DNA of 64,000 nucleotides, taken from Stenocarpella maydis (taxonomy: Eukaryota > Ascomycota > Sordariomycetes > Diaporthales > Diaporthaceae). The stretch spans positions 816,583 through 880,582 of the forward strand of contig NQMI01000006.1 of the NCBI GenBank assembly GCA_002270565.1, in the 5' to 3' direction. Position numbers and translations under genes: made by a program. The notes beneath the pieces were generated by a model. It worked only from the letters and a program-made list of their open reading frames with translations. It was not told the DNA's origin and searched no databases. Positions 1-12,700 of the stretch are shown here, in pieces (positions within the stretch are counted from its first letter, which is position 1; each line of letters opens with the position of its first letter).

Positions 1-3000
1 TTTCTCTGTGCGTCATCACAAAAAATCCCTGGAACCATGGACCCGTTCGTCTATTCAGCCCTGGATATGTGGCACCCAGCCTCTTTACACTTGTGAGAGC
101 CGACTTGGAACCGTACCAGCAAATGGAGCCCAAACCACACCACAGCGGGCCATGCACGACTTTTTGCCCTCAGGCGCGACACCCGGCCATCTGGACTTGG
201 CGTCTTGTGTTTCTTGTTCAGCAGCGATTAGGACTGCGAGGCTGGGGGAAACGGGCTGCAATAGGGCGACACGGCATAGCCCACTAGTCTTCCGAAAGCC
301 CTGGTTCTACGAGAAGCTTGCGAAGATATAGAAGATCGTGGGGCCCGGTATCGAACTCGATGGTTCCAGAGGCCAAATAGCAGTGGAGAAGGCCGCGCAA
401 GCAATGCCACAGGATCGACCGCGCTCGACTCTGACGCAAGCAAAACAAAATTCTGGCCGCTAGTCTCTGCATCTATCTTGATGACTGCGCGAAATTTAAG
501 CTGTCAGGCTTGAGTGCGGTGGCAAAATGCGTAAATTTGCGGAGAAGGACTCGCCTGGGAAACCGGCATCTCCGTGAATATCGATTCTGCGACTGTCGGA
601 TACATGGACGCAAAATTAGGGAAAACTCGGAAATTGGGCGCAGAATATGTTCTTCCGGGACCACCAACGATGCCTCCGGACCCAGGCGTGATGCGTCGGC
701 CTTGTTCCAGTTTCTGCCGCCTCAGCACCATTCGACACGCTCACAGTCACCACGGACTTGTGAGGCTGGGGAGCACGTCGCAGCACCGCGCAGTCTGCGC
801 TGACACTTGACGTCTGTCGCCCTGCAATCCTTGCAGTCTCAGGGCGGTGGGCTGTCACGGGTCTGCTACGGGGCAGAACATCGAGACGAGGTCGCATGCG
901 CAGAATTGCGTATCGGTCCTGGGTTTTTTCCGCCGACACAGGCAGCTCGTCTGCCTCCGCGCGGCTATCGTCGCCGCAAGCTTCAGTGGCTCTCTCTCTG
1001 CGATAAAACCTTCGGCCAACAGGCAGGAGCAGTTGCTGTTCTTCCTGGTGTTCCAGCCATCGACACGCTGAAACGAAATGCTGTGCATATTCTGACGTGG
1101 ACAAGCCTGGGTTAAACAATGTACACCAGCTCGGCTCGACCCAACATGACTCGCTGACTACTCACTGTGGACACCAAGTCGAGCGGGAGTCTACCTGGTT
1201 TTCTGAGCAGAAACCAGCTGGTTGCACTGGAGCGGAGCCTTTGAAGGTGCTGGGGCCTATTCTTCGTTGCGCCTCACTCCACCATATTGGTCTCTTTCGG
1301 CGCCTTGGTCCGGGAATCGAACCGTGGATTCAGTTTTTCTCCCGACAACATTTTGGAATATTGCAAGCAGGGGGGCTCTATCAGAACTTCCTTTTGTGCA
1401 TTCTCTTGTGCATTTCTTGCCGGACACACTGCACTCATCCACTACAGATTTGCCTCTGCTTCGTCGGACATTTGGCATTCTTTGAGTACCCTTACTAACA
1501 CAGCTTCAGTCACCTTCTGCCAATACTTGATCTCAACCTTTCTTCAGGAGTCATCATACTCTGCTTCGACCACAGCCTCAGAACTCTCCGACCCGAATCT
1601 CAACATTGTCCCGCTCTAGGTCTTCCGCACAAGACTCTGTTTTCAAGGCGTGTGGCGTCAACGTAATCAAAAGTCCGCTGATTTGGTGTCTCGGGAGTCG
1701 TTTCGACAACAGACTTGAAACTTATTCACGTCTGTCACGTGTTATCCTTGTAGGTGTCCTCCCTCGCGTTTTTTCCTTCTGTGATCTCGTGGTTTGAGTA
1801 CCGAGACCCCTTTTAAGGGGCACGGGCCGTGGGCGCTGCGGACGATTTGTGCTGTTATGACTTGTCTGGTACACTTTGGTTGCCGCACGCATTCGCTTTT
1901 GCCACCATCTGGGATACGCACGAAAGGATATTGCACCTTTTGAGGCGTGTATTGCAACAAGGGCGAGCTCAACAATGGTGACCCCGGATGACATCTGGAT
2001 GAGGTAGCAGCTGGGCTTGGTGCAGTATCATCCCGTTGGCCAGTGTCAGCGATCTCGTCCATGTGACATATGTTAGGGTGTCGCAAGTCGGGCCAATCTC
2101 CACTGCTAAGACTTTAGTGTCCCTGGCGAAGTCTGCTGCTGGCCTGGCTGCCACCTCTGTTGTTTCTTAACCAAGATCATAAAATACTTGCCAAGACGCT
2201 GACCTTCGTTTTCCGCCAGCTTTCACAGACTCAATCAACAAGATCAAGGCATCATCCTCTGCAGTCTGAACATCCCTTTCAAGCAAGCAATTCCCGAATT
2301 TGTCACGGGTGCGTTCATTCTTTTCTTGGATTTGTACCATTATCGCTAATAGCACCGCAGATAACCCTCCAATTCAATTTCATAGAAGTGTCACCCATTC
2401 ACAACACAAGTAAGTGATGACTATCATATTTTTATTGCTTTGTTTTCCGTGCGTGGCCACATCATGTTCTGGATCTTCACCTGCAAAGCTAGGCATCAAT
2501 GACTATGTACGCATCGTTTGGGCCCCAGAAATTCGCGAAAGGCAAACCTGTATGCCGACCTGTTGACCTTCGGAAGTACCGAAGCTGAGGGCCATGGGAC
2601 ACACCCAACATTGCATAACTTGATATTTAGCTTGTCGTCTCAAAGCTCCCAGTTGGAGTAGTGTCGGCCTTGTGGTCTTGATGCCCGAAGTTGGGCAGGG
2701 ACACGCATTTGGTCCTGTATCAATGCGAACAGGGCTTCATCACAGTCAAGCTTCAGTCAGCCGTGCAGTATTCGTCCAGAGGAATTGTATCTTGGGACGA
2801 GACCAGCCACCGCTGCTTCATTGAGGACCACAAAGGCAACCGGCTTTTTGATATTACAGCCTCGCGAAAGTGGCCCAAAGCAGACTTGGCTGTTACATTA
2901 ACTCTATCATCGTCAACATTCTTGCACTCCTCCATCTTACACCATCATCCTCACCACCTGCATTATATTGTTGGTTTTCACAGTCAAAGGTCTGCTCCCT

Positions 3001-3397
3001 CTCCAGACCCAAGCGCCCCCAGCCCCTGCCTTGCGTGACACCAGTTTGCAATTCTGCAGAATTCCGCAGACCAGAATATCACGATACTTCTCAAAGTTTT
3101 GAGACGTCGCCTTCTGCCTTTCCTGCTGGCCCCGGTTGCCTTTTGCTCCGCCTGCCCCACAGCCTTCAGCCTCTAGCCTCTGCCACACCCTTCCTTCATC
3201 CCACCCTTCCCTTTCTGTCCTTTTGCGTTGCCTGTCACTCGCATTCTCTTCCGGTCCCTCCTTCCTATCACCGAGCCTGCTTCTTGCAGCAGAATCTCAC
3301 CTCATCCAACCAAACACGCCCCATCTCCTCGATCAACCGTTTCCAACCTCATTTGATACGATCTCGATCTCGACGGCAAGCTTACATACCTACAGCA
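1..3397. other. Upstream intergenic DNA and long 5' leader of the RNA-binding protein gene
   Basis: No convincing protein gene was found. Open frames here are short, lack recognisable motifs and overlap on both strands. The last several hundred bases (about 2900-3397) are pyrimidine-rich (CT/TC runs), typical of a fungal promoter and 5' leader, and probably belong to the csx1-like gene that starts at 3398. A frame at 2691-3038 has a plausible-looking composition but no family I recognise and no start or splice support. Confidence 0.4.
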
Positions 3398-5143
3398 ATG
3401 TCTTTCCCGAACAACAACGGCGGTCTCCCTGACGGATCCACTCCGATCAACGGTGGCGGCATGGACGGCCAATTTCCCCCTGCGCCTGCTATGCAGGGCC
3501 CTCCTTCGGGCCAGAATGCCGCAAATGAATCCGCACGTACCCTCTGGTAAGTCCCCAAAATGGCTGAAGGTCGACGATCACTCCTGACAAGGTCACCACC
3601 AGGATGGGTGAGCTCGATTCTTGGATGGATGAGCAGTTCATCAAGAGTCTGTACCAGAACCAGACCGGAGACAACGTCAATGTGAAGATTATCCGCGACC
3701 GCGGCACTGGGTAAGCTTTTACTTTTCTCCCCACCGCTAGTCGATCACTCCAGGCCTATTTGCCTCCCTCACAGCGCCTTTTCAAGGTATCGGTTAAGTG
3801 CTGTTAAGTTATGTCGCGTCTCCAGGGCCTCTACTGGTACCCATGAACCGATGAACTCTGGTATTCCTACACTTCTGTGGCTCTTTTAGTGCAATTTCTT
3901 TTCCCCATGTTTGATTGTCACTTCGTTCTTGCGCCTGGGATATGCTTTCCAAGTGTTTCGAGATATGACTTGGTTGCGCGGATAACTAACAAGTGTGTTG
4001 TAGCAACGCCGGCTATTGCTTCGTCGAGTTTCCCACCCCTGAGTCTGCCAACAAGGCCCTGACCCTCAATGGCACTCCAATCTCTGGCTCCAACGGTCGG
4101 CACTTCAAGTTGAACTGGGCCTCTGGTGGCGGCTTGGTTGACCGACGGTTCGTGGTCCTTGATCCCATTATTGCCACGCTTTCAAACCTGACTTGTGCAT
4201 TACAGTGACGAGCGTGGTCCCGAGTTCTCCATTTTTGTCGGAGACCTCGGCCCCGAGGTCAACGAATTCGTTCTCGTGTCTCTGTTCCAGGCTCGTTTCC
4301 CTTCCTGCAAGTCCGCTAAGATCATGACGGATGCCACGACCGGACAGTCGCGCGGTTATGGGTTTGTGCGCTTCGCCGATGAGAGTGACCAGCAGCGCGC
4401 TCTGCACGAGATGCAGGGCGTCTACTGCGGGAACCGTCCCATGCGTATCAGCACTGCCACTCCAAAGCAGCGGTAGGTCTTGGCTGCCCACCACAACTGA
4501 GACTTGTTTACTCATACCCATCTCTTCAGTAGGAACCAGAACCCCTACAACGGCGGCGGCCACGGCGGCCAGATGATGGCGAACCCCATGCAGCCTGGCA
4601 TGGCTTGGGGTATGCCTCAGCCTGGTCCGTTCTACGGCGGCGGCGGCGGCTATCCGGGTGCCGGCATGGGTCAAGCTCCCATGAACCAGTTCACTGACCC
4701 GAACAACACCACCGTCTTCGTCGGCGGTCTTTCGGGCTACGTCACCGAGGATGAGCTGCGCTCTTTCTTCCAGGGCTTTGGCGAGATCACCTACGTCAAG
4801 ATTCCTCCCGGAAAGGGCTGTGGTTTTGTCCAGTTCGTGCACCGCCACGCCGCCGAGATGGCGATCAACCAGATGCAGGGCTATCCTATTGGGAACTCTC
4901 GCGTCCGCCTTTCTTGGGGCCGCTCGCAGAACAACTCTGGCGTGGGTACTCCTTACCGTCCTGCTCCTCCTCCTCCCCACTACGGCATGACGCCTCATGG
5001 TGGTCCTGGCCCTTACGGTCCCCACCATTTTGGTGGTGGCAACCCTCCTCCTCCCCCGATGGCGGTGAGAATCTTCCCTCTGCCCCCTTGCCCCAATCCT
5101 CCAGTTCATCAAGGCCCCTGACTGATTCATTCCTCTGCAGTAA
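3398..5143 (+). CDS. csx1: Three-RRM RNA-binding protein, Csx1/Nam8/TIA-like (five introns)
   Basis: Post-transcriptional regulator that binds mRNA through three RRM domains. My model joins 3398-3546, 3603-3710, 4004-4147, 4206-4472, 4530-5064 and 5141-5143, giving 401 aa. RRM1 is at about residues 48-126, RRM2 at 141-218 (RNP1 RGYGFVRF, RNP2 IFVGDL) and RRM3 at 282-352 (RNP2 VFVGGL, RNP1 KGCGFVQF). A Gly/Pro/Met-rich linker joins RRM2 and RRM3, and the C-terminus is Pro/Gly/His-rich. Every junction is GT-AG and keeps the frame. The last exon is tiny: the stop codon TAA directly follows the final acceptor (5140). The acceptor of exon 5 is a tandem CAG-TAG (4529/4532), which can add or skip one Arg. 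Domain order matches fission yeast Csx1 and the budding yeast Nam8/Ngr1 group. Family assignment is strong; the exact orthologue name is less certain. Confidence 0.93.
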
Positions 5144-7542
5144 ATTCGCGTCCTGCTTCAGCCGTGACATTGCCTTGATGCATCGCAGCAGGCGTTGGGC
5201 GTGCGGCGTTTCGGCTGACAAAAAGTCACGATGATATCCGGAGTTTACGCTCCCTGTACCAGTTTTCCTTTCCTTCGTTGCGGTCCGCTTTCGTCGTCAA
5301 CTGCTTCATGCGTCGAGATACCCCTTGAGTTCTTGCCACTTACCGTACCGGCTGCCTCTCGCGTTCTGCCGTTCTGGCTATGCTCGAACTATTTCTCGAC
5401 ATTCCTTCTTTAGAAGCAGTTCCTTTCCTATGCGACCACAATCGTTTTCATGGTTATATGCCCACCGGACGGCACGAATACTCACGACAACCTCTGACTA
5501 CTCGAAAATCTACGACCGAACACGACCGTCACACTGGCACGATTTTTCAACAGCGACCTGGGGCGGAGTAGAGGACAGGAGTGTTGGCGACGTGGCGTTC
5601 CGACTTGTCACTGAAGGCACAAAAAACAAGACGAAAAAGAACTTTCCTTGCCCTAACATCTTTCTACTTTCCGACACGTCGTCTTTGTGCGGCTTGGATC
5701 TTGCCGAATGCTCTACTTGGGCACGGAGTGGGCCTGGCGACTGGCCATGCGGGTGAATATCCTCGGGGGATTTGTATTATTCTTCACATTCAGTCAGGTA
5801 GTGCGTCTGAGCGCGGCGGCGTAGCTGCTCTCCATGGTGTTGAATCTCGTCCTCGTTGAGCTGCGTCGGTGGGCTCGCAATTGATTTCTGCTTTCTTACA
5901 CACGCTGTCTGTCTGTCTCCTGTTGTCCCGAGCCTAAAATGCGAGCGTCCGTCTGGCTTGTATATTGTCTTTTGCTATATACCCCTGACATCCTCGTTGC
6001 GTAGCCCCTGATCCTGGTGTCTGCGAGTTCTCGGACTCGGTTTTCCTCCCTTTCTTCTGCGCTCTGGTTTTCCTAGCCCTTTTCTGTTCACTACTGAGCG
6101 GCTCTTTTCCTTGCCCGGTAGCTCGAACCTGAGCGGTGTTGTTTGCTCATCATTTTTGGGCCAGACGGATGACAGAATTTCTCGCACGGGATAGAAGCTT
6201 GCACAAGAGATGTATGTGGGGTCGAGTTTCTCTGCTGTAAAGTTAGATATTCTTCCTGGCTGCCCTGTCCGGTGTTTTGGGGGGGCGCTTGGGTCGTCCG
6301 GGTTTGCCTGGTTGGCGCTGGCGGAGCTCTTTTTCGTTTCTAACATCATCGTCTTGTACTTGGGCAGGCATGGTTCATTCTGAGATGGAATGAATGGGAG
6401 AGGTATTTATCTGAACTTTGAGCTTGGAGAGTAATTTTTTTTCCCTCTCTGATGCCTGTGTGACTAGAGGGAATGGGACAAGGCTACCGTTTTCTTTTAC
6501 TTGGGGAAGGTTCCAGAGATTTCCTGGGTAATAGGAGAATTTAACAGAGGTCACTGCTATCCATGCATACATGCCGGGCGCGTGAGGGGGGGTTGTCCTG
6601 TCATGCAGAGGGGAAGAGTATGATTTATTCTCGTAACATGGGGAACACTTCGAGTGTGTAATTTTGTGAAAGTTGGGCGATGCGCGTGAAAACGCCGTAC
6701 AAAATGGCGGCCCAGGCCATATAATATTATGTACACTCCATTTCCGACGAAATGATTGCGATGCGGTGGTGGTGATGGCTTCAGCCTGCCTGATGAGGCC
6801 CCACTGCATTGCCGAGTTCCCACAGCTTGAGTGACGGCAGGATACATGCATCAAATGGAAGCAACATGCAATGGGACATATGATTCCTAAATCGGCATCC
6901 CGCGTCTTCATACTTGCACAGCATTGGCCGTTAATGCAAACAAATATCTGATGCAGGCCCAATTGGCTCCGTCCAGACGACGTCGTTCTCTACGAGAAAG
7001 GTTCACATGCGGCTCTAACGCATTGCTGATCCGATAAGTCGCTAACAGACTGGCAGGAAGAGTCCCGGGTAGTGTGATAGCGTGCTAAGGCGGCTCTAGT
7101 GACCTGGCGCGGGCAAATGTTTTCACCAGCAAGCTCGGAAGAGGGAGGTTTTAAGCCCTTGGGCCGAGTTTGGAGCGAGCGGCGCAGGTCAGTAAACCGA
7201 GGAGCTCCGAATTGGTGGATCCCTGCGCCAGCAGTTGACCAAGCACCGCGACAAAGCTATCGACAATTTGTTTTCTGTTGCGGCATTTGCAGGGCTTCTC
7301 TACTCTGCTCTTCTTGTTCTGAATCCTTCCCTAACCTACTACTGCTGCCACTACGTCCGGCCTGTTTCTGCTTCACTTGTCTCGCCCTTCGCGTCTCCTC
7401 TCCTCCGACGGTTTCCTTTGTGTGTGCCTCCGTGTGTCTGTGCTGGACAGCGCTTGACGACGTCACCAAGCAGCTTCTCTTCAACAGCCTGCTTGCCTCT
7501 TCCCTCACACTCCCGAGGTCCAGTCGATCCCAGTCGGCAAAG
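5144..7542. other. 3' region of csx1-like gene and promoter/5' leader of IDH1
   Basis: No supported gene. T-rich, CT-rich sequence follows the RNA-binding protein gene and probably includes a long 3' UTR. Minus-strand open frames at 5975-6349 and 6375-6962 lack motifs and look accidental. The open frame from 7099 runs into the IDH1 coding frame but lies upstream of the good mitochondrial-presequence ATG at 7543, so I treat it as leader. Confidence 0.4.
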
Positions 7543-8826
7543 ATGCTTTCTAGAAACTCGGCCCGGACGGCCCAGGTGAGCCACATTCCCCTCCCCCCAA
7601 CGATCTGCGTCCTCGTCCCTAGCCATGCGCTCCGCGCGGATGTTGCTAGGCGCAGACTGCAAGCTGGCAGAGGGACAATTGCTGACACAACTTGTCCTGT
7701 AAAGAACCTCCTGCGAGCAGCCTCCAGGCAGGCGCAGCCCTCGGTCGCCGCACGATCCTACGCGACCGTCCAGAGCGACGTCTTCAAGCCTGCCAAGTAT
7801 GGCGGCAAGTACACCGTGACCCTGATCCCCGGTGACGGTATCGGATCCGAGGTGGCGGAGAGCGTCAAGACCATCTTCAAGGCAGATAACGTGCCCATCG
7901 AGTGGGAGCAGATCGACGCATCCGGCCTCGACAACAGCGTGAGCGGCAGGTCGGCAGAGGACATGTTCAAGGAGTCGGTCGCCTCCCTGCGCCGCAACAA
8001 GCTCGGTCTCAAGGGCATCCTGCACACCCCGCTCGAGCGCTCCGGCCACAAGTCCTTCAACGTCGCCATGCGGCAGGAGCTCGACATCTACGCCTCCATC
8101 TCCCTCATCAAGAACGTCCCCGGCTACGAGACCCGCCACAAGGGCGTCGACATGTGCATCATCCGCGAAAACACTGAGGGCGAGTACTCGGGCCTCGAGC
8201 ACCAGTCCGTCAACGGCGTCGTCGAGTCGCTCAAGATCATCACCCGCGCCAAGTCGGAGCGCATCGCAAAGTTCGCCTTCAGCTTCGCCCTGGCCAACAA
8301 CCGTAAGAAGGTCACCTGCATCCACAAGGCCAACATCATGAAGCTCGCCGACGGCCTGTTCCGCTCCACCTTCCACCGCACCGCCGCCGAGTACCCCACC
8401 ATCGAGGCCAACGACATGATCGTCGACAACGCCTCCATGCAGTGCGTGTCCAGGCCCCAGCAGTTCGACGTCATGGTCATGCCCAACCTGTACGGCGGCA
8501 TCCTGTCCAACATCGGCGCCGCCCTCGTCGGCGGGCCGGGTATCGTCCCCGGTTGCAACATGGGCCGCGATGTCGCCGTCTTCGAGCCTGGCTGCCGCCA
8601 CGTCGGCCTCGATATCCAGGGCAAGGACCAGGCGAACCCCTCGGCTCTGATCCTGTCCGGCAGCATGCTGCTGCGCCACCTCGGCCTCGACGACCACGCC
8701 AACCGCATCTCCAAGGCCATTTACGCCGTCATCGCCGACGGCAAGGTCCGCACCCGCGACATGGGCGGCGTGTCCACCACCCACGAGTTCACCAAGGCCA
8801 TCCTGGACAAGATGGAGACCCTGTAA
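7543..8826 (+). CDS. IDH1: NAD-dependent isocitrate dehydrogenase, subunit 1, mitochondrial
   Basis: Subunit of the octameric mitochondrial NAD-IDH that converts isocitrate to 2-oxoglutarate in the TCA cycle. In yeast the Idh1 subunit is mainly regulatory and binds AMP. Exons 7543-7575 and 7705-8826 encode 384 aa, the usual length. The start is the ATG that opens a basic, Ser/Arg/Ala-rich mitochondrial presequence (about residues 1-30). The mature part opens with the beta-decarboxylating dehydrogenase motif TLIPGDGIGSEV. It continues through RENTEGEYSGLEH and NLYGGILSNIGAALVGGPG and ends with the typical helix near KAILDKMETL. The 129-nt intron has GTGAGC at the donor, a CTGAC branch site at 7682 and AAAG at the acceptor. 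It is a multiple of three and has no in-frame stop, so retention would only lengthen the presequence. Codon use is GC-rich and C-ending, as in highly expressed fungal genes. Confidence 0.97.
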   Translation: MLSRNSARTAQVSHIPLPPTICVLVPSHALRADVARRRLQAGRGTIADTTCPVKNLLRAASRQAQPSVAARSYATVQSDVFKPAKYGGKYTVTLIPGDGIGSEVAESVKTIFKADNVPIEWEQIDASGLDNSVSGRSAEDMFKESVASLRRNKLGLKGILHTPLERSGHKSFNVAMRQELDIYASISLIKNVPGYETRHKGVDMCIIRENTEGEYSGLEHQSVNGVVESLKIITRAKSERIAKFAFSFALANNRKKVTCIHKANIMKLADGLFRSTFHRTAAEYPTIEANDMIVDNASMQCVSRPQQFDVMVMPNLYGGILSNIGAALVGGPGIVPGCNMGRDVAVFEPGCRHVGLDIQGKDQANPSALILSGSMLLRHLGLDDHANRISKAIYAVIADGKVRTRDMGGVSTTHEFTKAILDKMETL

Positions 8827-9795
8827 GCCGACACACAATTTGTCAGCTACGGTGTGTGTGTGTGTGTGTTGTGTGGGGGAGGGGGGAGACAACCAGTTAT
8901 TACAGGCCGGGGTCGCTCCGTAACGATCCCCACGGAGACCTTCCACACAGATCGGAAAAGTAAAATGGAAATCAAATGGGCGGAATGCAAGGTGGGGCAC
9001 GCACGCTCTCGTGTGGGGACGAGGATTAAAGGCAGTGCCGCGAGGCATTGTGGGCGAGGCGGGATTGTCGGTAGAGGATGACACGGTGCAAAAGTGGGCG
9101 TCGGGGTGGTATTATGCGCCTGCAGGATAAGAATACCGTGTATAAAATAGGACGTCCATATATCGATGCATTGCATTTGCTACCAAGCTTATGGGTCAGA
9201 GCGTATTCGTCGGTTAAACCTCTGTTTGGCCCTCAAGTTCTGGCCGCTGGGGAGTTTCGTTCTGTGAGGTCCGAAGCATGGGAGGGAACAGGGCAGCAGC
9301 AGGATTAGGCCAGATATGAAGAACAAACCGAAGGAATTGCGGAAATAATTCAAGAGCCACAAACCCACGCATGCAACTAGCGCTCAAAACCAAGAAACTG
9401 AAGTTAGCTTGGGTTCGGTGAAGTAAAGAGAAATGTCTGGCCGTCTAAGACGTCGGCCGCCCGGGACGTGGACTTGATCGCTCGGCCTGACGTAAGCAAA
9501 TTCCAGGCCTGCAACTGTTGGATGCGGCCGTCGTCTCGTGGCCGACTCGGGGGCGAACACTCAAGGCAAACCATTTGATGACGAAAGCCATTGTGCCCTT
9601 TTACTTATATCAACACCTCGCCCGCCATACCCGAGTCGGCGTGTTATCCGTGGGAGCTGCATGGGAGGGAATATTGCAGCCACACTCGTCTTCCCACTGT
9701 AGAGCTACTCCGGCTCACAGTCGCTCGCTCTCTCACCCCCACCATTCACGTTGCGAACCGCCAGCCACTTATGAGCGACGCTGCTCAGTAATAAC
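8827..9795. other. Intergenic DNA between IDH1 and ECM29, with a GT microsatellite
   Basis: This is the 3' UTR of IDH1 and the promoter of ECM29. A GT dinucleotide run lies at about 8851-8874, just after the IDH1 stop. A TGACGTAA element (CRE/ATF-like) is at about 9488. No gene is seen. Confidence 0.5.
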
Positions 9796-12700
9796 ATGGG
9801 CTCCACCGAACAGCGGGAGCTCGAGCTCGTCGACAAGGTCAACTTGCGCATCCTCAATGTCGCCAACGATGCGCCCAAACTCACCCAACTTCTGAAGCCC
9901 TACCTGCCGGCCCTGCTGCTCAAGGCCGGCAGCGACCATGCCTCGGTCCGCACAAAGGTCGTCACCATCTGCCAGCGGCTCAAGGTCTTCATCAAATCTC
10001 CCGATGTGGTCCTGCCGGTCACCGCCCTGCTGGATCAGTACATCGCCAACAACCACCCCGTCATCAGGCAGCTGGACATAACCTTCATCCAGCACAGCCT
10101 AGGGAGGATCAGCGCCGACGAGAGGAGGAAGATCGTGCCGACCATCCTGAGTGGCATCCATGCGACGACACACACTACCCCTGCCAGGTTCAACATGTTC
10201 CTGCATGCCCTCAAGGACATCAACATCCCGCCAAGAGGCAGCAGGGAGGATGACGTCTTTCGGCAAGAGGTAGGGCTGACGGACAGTAGGGACGCTGAAT
10301 TCCTCGCAAAGTGGCTAGGGAAGCTCCTCCTGACCCCGAGCCCGCACAAGAAACCGCCCGGCCTGACCGACGACGACATGGCTTTCCTCACCCTGGGGAA
10401 ACCTGGCCAGCCAAAGCCGGAGGGCACCCTGGTCGCGGACTGGCCCGGCACCATGATCAAGGCCGCCAAGCTGCTGGAGAGCGGGGCGTTCACGGACGAA
10501 GAGCGCTTCATGCCCGCGCTGTACGCTGCCGCAAGCAGCGACTACCGCATCAACTCGGTGGGGAGTGCCATGTTGATGAGGAACCAGGTGTCGCTGGAGG
10601 ACGAAAGGAGGGTGAGGCTGCTCTTTGAGTCCCATTCTCGGCTGCCGCCTACGTATCGCATCCGGATACTCAACCTCTTGTCCAAGTCGGGGCTGTCGAC
10701 GACCTTCACCAAGGAGATACTGGACGTCGTGCGCCGGGACATCAAGCCCAAGGACGAGGCCGTGGATGGCCTGCAGCTGACGAAGCTGCACAAGGCGCTG
10801 TTTGAGTATATCAACTGGGTTGCCCGGATAGGCCCGGGCAAGGGAAAATTTGACATCGGCCCCACGTTGATCGAGTTGCTGCGAGGCTTTATTACTGAGG
10901 AACAAGGGTGGCCAAAACCGAGCCAGGAGAAACGGGCGCTGGATCCGTTAGACGACAGGAACCTCCGAGCGAGGGCGTATGAGACGATCGGAGTGCTGGC
11001 GAAAAGGTCGTCTATGGAGCAGGCTAGCCTGCTTGAACTAGTTGCGTGGCTGTTTCGCTCGCTCTCCGAGGATCCCACACCCGAGGTCGTGGTCAACATC
11101 GAAGGCGCTCTTTCTATCATGACGTCGGTCTTCAAACACGACAGCGGAGAGGTCGATAGGTTACGCATTATCCTCCTGACATACATGACACTAGCAGATG
11201 GCGGTGACTCAGTCAGAAGCGCGCGGCACGCAGCTACTAAATGGGCAAATCAATGCCTCGCGTTCTCAGACCCCATAGCAAGATGGGTTGATATCCTGGC
11301 CATTAATGGACGCGGCGAGGAAAGGATGGAAGTTATTGAAGAGGGTCGCAAGGGCCTGGATCCTTGGACATACAGGGTCAACGACGCGACGGTCACGAAC
11401 GACCTTCCCGACTGGCAGCAGCTGGTCCAGACCTTCTTTCAGGAACCCATCGGGTATGGTGCCTCTGCCATGATGTCAGATTGGCCTTCTATTACGCAGA
11501 ACTTTGTCGACCTGTCTCCGAGCGCCTTTCCGACAGCCATCACCTACTGTAAACGCATGCTCTTCCTCGCAGCGCTGAAGGATGAGTTCAGCATCGAGCC
11601 AGGATGGGAGCAACAACTCGACAACCTAGTGAGGTCGGACAAACAGACGAGAGAGTTCATACGCAAGTACTTGGGGAGCCTGAGCGGCCATGCCCTGGGG
11701 TCGTTTTTGGAGGCCGCCCTCGAGGGGATACAGGAGGACAAGCCCACCACTGAGGAATGCGCGCGCAGCTTTGTTGAGGTGGCTTCTCTCGCACCCAAGA
11801 CCGAGCTGATGCCTTTGATTCTCGAGGGACTCCCGAGGCTCCTGGCAGTCGTCACCTCGAACAAGAAGGAGGTCCGGAGTCTTGCCGCGAGGGCTCTCGG
11901 CATCCTGGGGGCGCACCCGTCGGTGTCATCGCCGCTGTTCAACCTCATCAGCCACGTGCTACGCCAGCGGTCCCAGTCGTGGCGGACGGCTGTTGGCGCC
12001 GAGATGAACGCTGCCCAAGGAGCATTCGTTGCGCTGGGTCACTTGTGGTCGCGGGCGATGTATTACCCTCATCCTACCCTCGCTTCCAATGGCGAGGGAG
12101 CAATTACGAGCAATGAGGTATGGCTCAATATAGCAATGGCGCACAAAAAACAGTATGCTGACATGATATCAGGAGTCTTCCGTTGACAGCGAGGCCCTGC
12201 TGCACGGACTTAGGAACAAGTACGTCAAGGGCAATGACCCGCCACCCACGACAAAACCGAGCGCGGAGGAATGGTTGCCCTCTGTCACAGAACTGGGCGG
12301 CAGTCAGTTGTCTTTCCAAGAAGTAATATTCGATACTCTCACACAACTATGGACCGCCCTCATTGTTCCCGAGGAAGCCTCAGTCACGCCCTACATCGAC
12401 GTCTTGGTGCCTCAGTGCAGGAAAGGCAACGAACGTGCTATCACTGCTCTCGGCCGGCTGGCGCTCGGACTGAAAGATGGCAATGCCGCCCTCGATACTA
12501 TACTCTTGAAACTCTACGAGCTCCACGAGCTCAAGCAACCCGAGGTACACTTCGCAATCGGGGAAGCCATCACGGCCGCTATTGCGCGATGGGACTCGGA
12601 CATCGTGCAGCTCACAGTGGATGTTGAATCCAGGACAGAAAAGTACCGCGTCGAAAAGCGAGCCGACAAAGTCCAAGAAGTCTTAGACAAGATATTAAAC

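Noticed and set aside
330..430. Possible minus-strand tRNA (AGTTCGATACC box)
   Set aside because: The T-stem does not pair and no A-box is present.
518..528. GGTGGCAAA, identical to the yeast proteasome-associated control element
   Set aside because: It is 9 kb from ECM29 and not near any proteasome gene; probably chance.
1305..1330. tRNA B-box-like sequence on the minus strand (GGTTCGATTCC)
   Set aside because: The bases around it do not form a T-stem, and no matching A-box or acceptor stem is found at tRNA distance.
2870..3550. 226-aa frame running into the start of the RNA-binding protein
   Set aside because: Pyrimidine-rich leader translated in the same frame; the conserved protein begins at 3398.
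4168..5130. 320-aa minus-strand open frame
   Set aside because: Antisense of the RNA-binding protein exons and crosses its introns; no motif.
7351..9084. 577-aa minus-strand open frame
   Set aside because: It is an antisense shadow of the GC-rich IDH1 coding sequence with low-complexity composition and no motif.
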